Shown piece by piece: positions 44,276-46,567 of a stretch of DNA of 46,567 bases (position 1 is the stretch's first letter; each line of letters opens with the position of its first letter). The stretch lies in NCBI GenBank assembly GCA_012728785.1, contig JAAYEK010000170.1:1-46567 (forward strand), read 5' to 3'. Position numbers and translations under genes: made by a program. Origin of the DNA: Bacillota bacterium. Lineage in GTDB: Bacteria > Bacillota > UBA4882 > UBA8346. The notes beneath the pieces are model-generated. The model saw nothing but the letters and a program-made list of their open reading frames with translations, was not told where the DNA came from and searched no databases.

Positions 44276-44778
44276 TTTAAAAATCCTTTCTTCCGAAACC
44301 GCTTAATTACCAATCTTTCAATTTGACGAACCGCTTTAGTGCTTACAAACTCCGTATCACTAAGGGGAGGGGTCCAAATAGTATAAAGCTCCATCCGGTT
44401 GCCTCCCAAAATGTCGGTAAATAATTGATCGCCGACCACCGCGGTTTCTTCGGGATTAGTGCCCATTATCTCCAAAGCCTTTCGAAAAGGCGTCTTCCTT
44501 GGTTTTACAGCTCGTGATACATAAGGTATATTCAAGGCCTGAGCCACATTTTCCACACGGCGCTCCAAAGCATTGGAGAGGATACACAACTTAAAGCCTT
44601 TATCTTTAAATCCGGTAATCAGCTCGATCACTTCTGAGGATAAAGTGTCTTTCTTCCATTCAACCAAAGTATTATCCAAGTCAAAAATAATCCCCTTAAT
44701 CCCGGCTTTTTCCAGTTCCTCAAAATCAAGTTCTAAAATGGATTGTGCTTGATATTTGGGGCATAATTTTTTAAGCAT
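44272..44778 (-). CDS. YqeG-family HAD phosphatase
   Basis: The 168-aa HAD superfamily IIIA protein has motif I FDLDNTLVEW (about residue 33), motif II ILSNA and motif III with GDQLFTDILGGN. The start is placed at the ATG at 44778 (MLKKLCPKYQ), 5 bases after AAGGAGG; the open frame upstream to 44847 lacks support. The family is YqeG, a relative of mitochondrial PGP phosphatase (Gep4). That makes a phosphatidylglycerophosphatase role possible and would fit with PgsA elsewhere in the window. It is the first gene of yqeG-yqeH-aroE. Confidence 0.9.
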   Translation of the reverse strand: MLKKLCPKYQAQSILELDFEELEKAGIKGIIFDLDNTLVEWKKDTLSSEVIELITGFKDKGFKLCILSNALERRVENVAQALNIPYVSRAVKPRKTPFRKALEIMGTNPEETAVVGDQLFTDILGGNRMELYTIWTPPLSDTEFVSTKAVRQIERLVIKRFRKKGFLK

Positions 44779-44881
44779 CCCTACCTCCTTAACTGCGGGT
44801 TTTGAATTCGTTACGCGTTTCGCGTTCAACCTTTCACGGATAACCATCTAAAAATCACTTCGGTCTTACATATTACACTTA

Positions 44882-45736
44882 TTATATTAGCTCCGATTGA
44901 TCATAATGATACAATTGATTGCAAAAATGACAACGCACTTCAATTTTTCCTTGTTCTTTGATTATGCCTTTCAATTCTTGATGCCCTAGACTTAACAAAG
45001 GTCCTAAAAAGCGTTCTCGAGAGCAATCACAATGATACCTGATGTCGATCTTTTCCAAAATTTTGACCCCGGTTTCGCCGGCCACTTCATTGATTAATTC
45101 CGAAGGCGATCCTCCCGAACCCAAGATAGTGGTGACCGGTGGTAGTTGACTTAATTTACCCTCCAGAAACTCAATTTGCTCTTCAGAAGCGCCGGGCATC
45201 AATTGAATAATCAAGCCGCCGGATACCTTAACCGTGCCATCCGGATTGACCAATACCCCTAAAGAGACCGCCGTCGGAGTCTGTTCCGATTTAGCAAAGT
45301 AATATGAAAAATCAGCTGCTACTTCGCCATTTTGAAGAGGTGCTACCCCTTGATAGGGGTTTTTCAAGCCATAATCTTTGATTACGGTAATGATCCCGGA
45401 ACCAATGGCGGCTCCGACATCCAATTTACCGGAAGAGTTCAAGTCCAAATCCACCCGAGGATTTTCGAGATAACCTTTTACTTCTCCCCGCCGGTTGGAA
45501 ACGGCTAATACCGTACCCAAAGGACCGTCCCCGGAAAACTTGACCGTTAACCGGTAAGGATTGTCACTCATCGCCCCGGTGATTAAAGTTCCAGTCAATA
45601 CCCTACCGAAAGCGGCAATCGCTGTTGGCCATGGGTCATGGATCTTACGGGCCGTTTCAACCGTTGCGGAAGAAAGCGCGGCATAAATTCTGATGGTATC
45701 ATTACCACCGGTTGCTATCACCAAATGATCGTTCAT
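44882..45736 (-). CDS. hslO: Redox-regulated chaperone Hsp33
   Basis: Cytosolic holdase activated by oxidation of a zinc-bound cysteine cluster. The 284-aa protein has the N-terminal core (ATGGNDTIRIYAALSSATVE) and the C-terminal zinc module CDC (about 236-238) with CHFC (about 268-271), four cysteines as in the family. AAAGGATGG lies before the ATG. It is preceded by a 140-base leader with small hairpins and followed by the yqeG group after about 100 bases. Confidence 0.95.
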   Translation of the reverse strand: MNDHLVIATGGNDTIRIYAALSSATVETARKIHDPWPTAIAAFGRVLTGTLITGAMSDNPYRLTVKFSGDGPLGTVLAVSNRRGEVKGYLENPRVDLDLNSSGKLDVGAAIGSGIITVIKDYGLKNPYQGVAPLQNGEVAADFSYYFAKSEQTPTAVSLGVLVNPDGTVKVSGGLIIQLMPGASEEQIEFLEGKLSQLPPVTTILGSGGSPSELINEVAGETGVKILEKIDIRYHCDCSRERFLGPLLSLGHQELKGIIKEQGKIEVRCHFCNQLYHYDQSELI

Positions 45737-45802
45737 TAATCCATCCTTTGTTCTGACTTTTCAATCGCTTTTAGCGACAGGCGACACCTACCGAGAAACG
45801 AG

Positions 45803-45835
45803 ACCGGAACTCCGCCTCCGAAGTCCCGGTTTTAT
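45803..45835. terminator. Hairpin between mltG and hslO
   Basis: ACCGGAACT (45803-45811) and AGTCCCGGT (45822-45830) pair fully, one as G-U. The plus side is followed by TTTTATT, the minus side only by CTCGTTTCTC. It is probably the end of the mltG transcript, but the U-tract faces the wrong way, so a leader function for hslO is possible. Confidence 0.4.
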
Positions 45836-45877
45836 TATGAAACCGCCTAAATTAACTCCTGTACCCTTTCGTTATTA

Positions 45878-46567
45878 TTAATTACCCCGTTCGACCATTC
45901 TCTGGGCAATCAGGTGTTGGCGATAAGTACTGCTAAAAACATGACTACCGTCAGGCTTGGCCACAAAATATAGATAATCAACCTCAGCCGGAGATACCGC
46001 AGCCCGGATTGACGCTAAACCGGGGTTGGCAATAGGCCCCGGAGGCAATCCACTATAAAGATAGGTATTATAGGGAGAGTTGACCTCCAAATCTTTATAA
46101 TAGAGTCGTTTCTTATGTTTTCCCAAAGCAAATTGAACAGTGGCACATGACTGTAAAGGATAGCCCCGACGCAACCGGTTATAAAAAACACCGGCGATAA
46201 GCGGCCGCTCATCCTCTTTTTGGGCTTCTTTCTCAACGATAGACGCGATAATAAGTATTTCCCGTTTTTTCAATGGAGCTACACTACCGACTTCGTCCTC
46301 AAAAACCTCGCGGAAACGGGTTAACATTTTGGTGATAATCTCTTCTTCAGTGGCATTAAGACTGAAATCATAGGTGTCCGGGAATAAAAAACCTTCCGGT
46401 GTCCATTGCCACTCCTCACCCATGACACCATTGATAAATTGCTTGTCCTTGATCAACTCCAGGAAACGGTCCCGATTAGCCATACCCTTTCCGGAAAATA
46501 ATGCGGCAACCTCTGAAACGGTTAATCCTTCCGGAACGGTTATTCGAATTTGGCCCGGTATCCCCCG
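45878..46567 (-). CDS. mltG: Endolytic transglycosylase MltG (partial, 5' end outside the window)
   Basis: Membrane-anchored enzyme that cleaves nascent glycan strands and sets their length. Only the last 229 codons are present; the frame is open to the right edge (RITVPEGLTVSEVAALF upstream of the first in-window ATG). The YceG-like catalytic region is seen: FPDTYDFS, ILIIASIVEKEAQKEDE with the catalytic Glu, VFYNRL, LQSCATVQFALG, SPYNTYLYSGLPPGPIANPG, ending in YFVAKPDGSHVFSSTYRQH. The N-terminal membrane anchor and LysM-like part lie beyond the window. Confidence 0.95.
   Translation of the reverse strand, partial: RGIPGQIRITVPEGLTVSEVAALFSGKGMANRDRFLELIKDKQFINGVMGEEWQWTPEGFLFPDTYDFSLNATEEEIITKMLTRFREVFEDEVGSVAPLKKREILIIASIVEKEAQKEDERPLIAGVFYNRLRRGYPLQSCATVQFALGKHKKRLYYKDLEVNSPYNTYLYSGLPPGPIANPGLASIRAAVSPAEVDYLYFVAKPDGSHVFSSTYRQHLIAQRMVERGN

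Overview
The window is a gene-dense piece (46.6 kb, moderate GC) of a chromosome from a member of the Bacillota (Firmicutes). The evidence is CodY, TRAP (MtrB), YqeG/YqeH, a BofC-like protein, Gram-positive-style Shine-Dalgarno sites with many TTG/GTG starts, and the gene block dprA-DUF494-topA-trmFO-xerC-codY. BofC-like and CodY genes fit a spore-forming lineage. A secretin-like protein with C-terminal LysM repeats raises the possibility of a diderm (outer-membrane) Bacillota lineage. I cannot name the genus.

Layout. (1) 80-8713, minus strand: a complete tryptophan operon read as mtrB, leader, DAHP synthase-TrpE fusion, trpG, trpD, trpC, trpF, trpB, trpA. The regulator gene mtrB has a consensus-like promoter and sits directly upstream of an RNA leader that holds exactly 11 (G/U)AG triplets, almost all with a 5-nt period, overlapping a possible antiterminator and followed by an intrinsic terminator. 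Regulator, target RNA and biosynthetic genes thus lie in one unit. The trpB-trpF and trpC-trpD gaps are filled by short palindromic or inverted-repeat elements. (2) 8749-14052, minus: a TrkA-C membrane protein, malic enzyme and DNA polymerase III alpha. (3) 14320-18543, a lower-density accessory area: an Hsp20 gene (+); a tandem TIR/deoxyribosyltransferase-like gene (-) whose 5' leader carries a GEMM-I (cyclic-dinucleotide) riboswitch; about 750 bases with no gene; a small coiled-coil protein; an Amidase_6 protein; a CBS-pair protein; and a small zinc-ribbon protein. (4) 18728-26719, mostly minus: an EF-G-like GTPase, an unassigned structured RNA with its own terminator (+), a BofC-like protein, YebC, PrsW, PgsA, IMP dehydrogenase and a DUF1624-type membrane protein. 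(5) 26766-32103, plus: a galactose-to-glycolysis operon (DeoR-family regulator, an unannotated 52-aa ORF, galT, galK, galE), then pfkA. (6) 32210-39286, minus: codY, xerC, trmFO, topA, DUF494/smg and dprA. (7) 39456-46567: a small zinc-ribbon gene (+), then on the minus strand a decayed RNase J pseudogene, a ComFB-like gene, the secretin-LysM gene, aroE, yqeH, yqeG, hslO and the 3' part of mltG, which runs off the right edge.

The two most interesting signals are the self-contained TRAP/trp circuit, with DAHP synthase fused to TrpE so that pathway entry and the first committed step share one leader, and the predicted c-di-GMP-type riboswitch in front of a TIR/NDT-like gene of unknown function. 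The structured RNA at 21135-21346 is a third candidate. No tRNA, rRNA, CRISPR array, intact transposase or prophage was seen. All calls come from reading the sequence; no database search was run.
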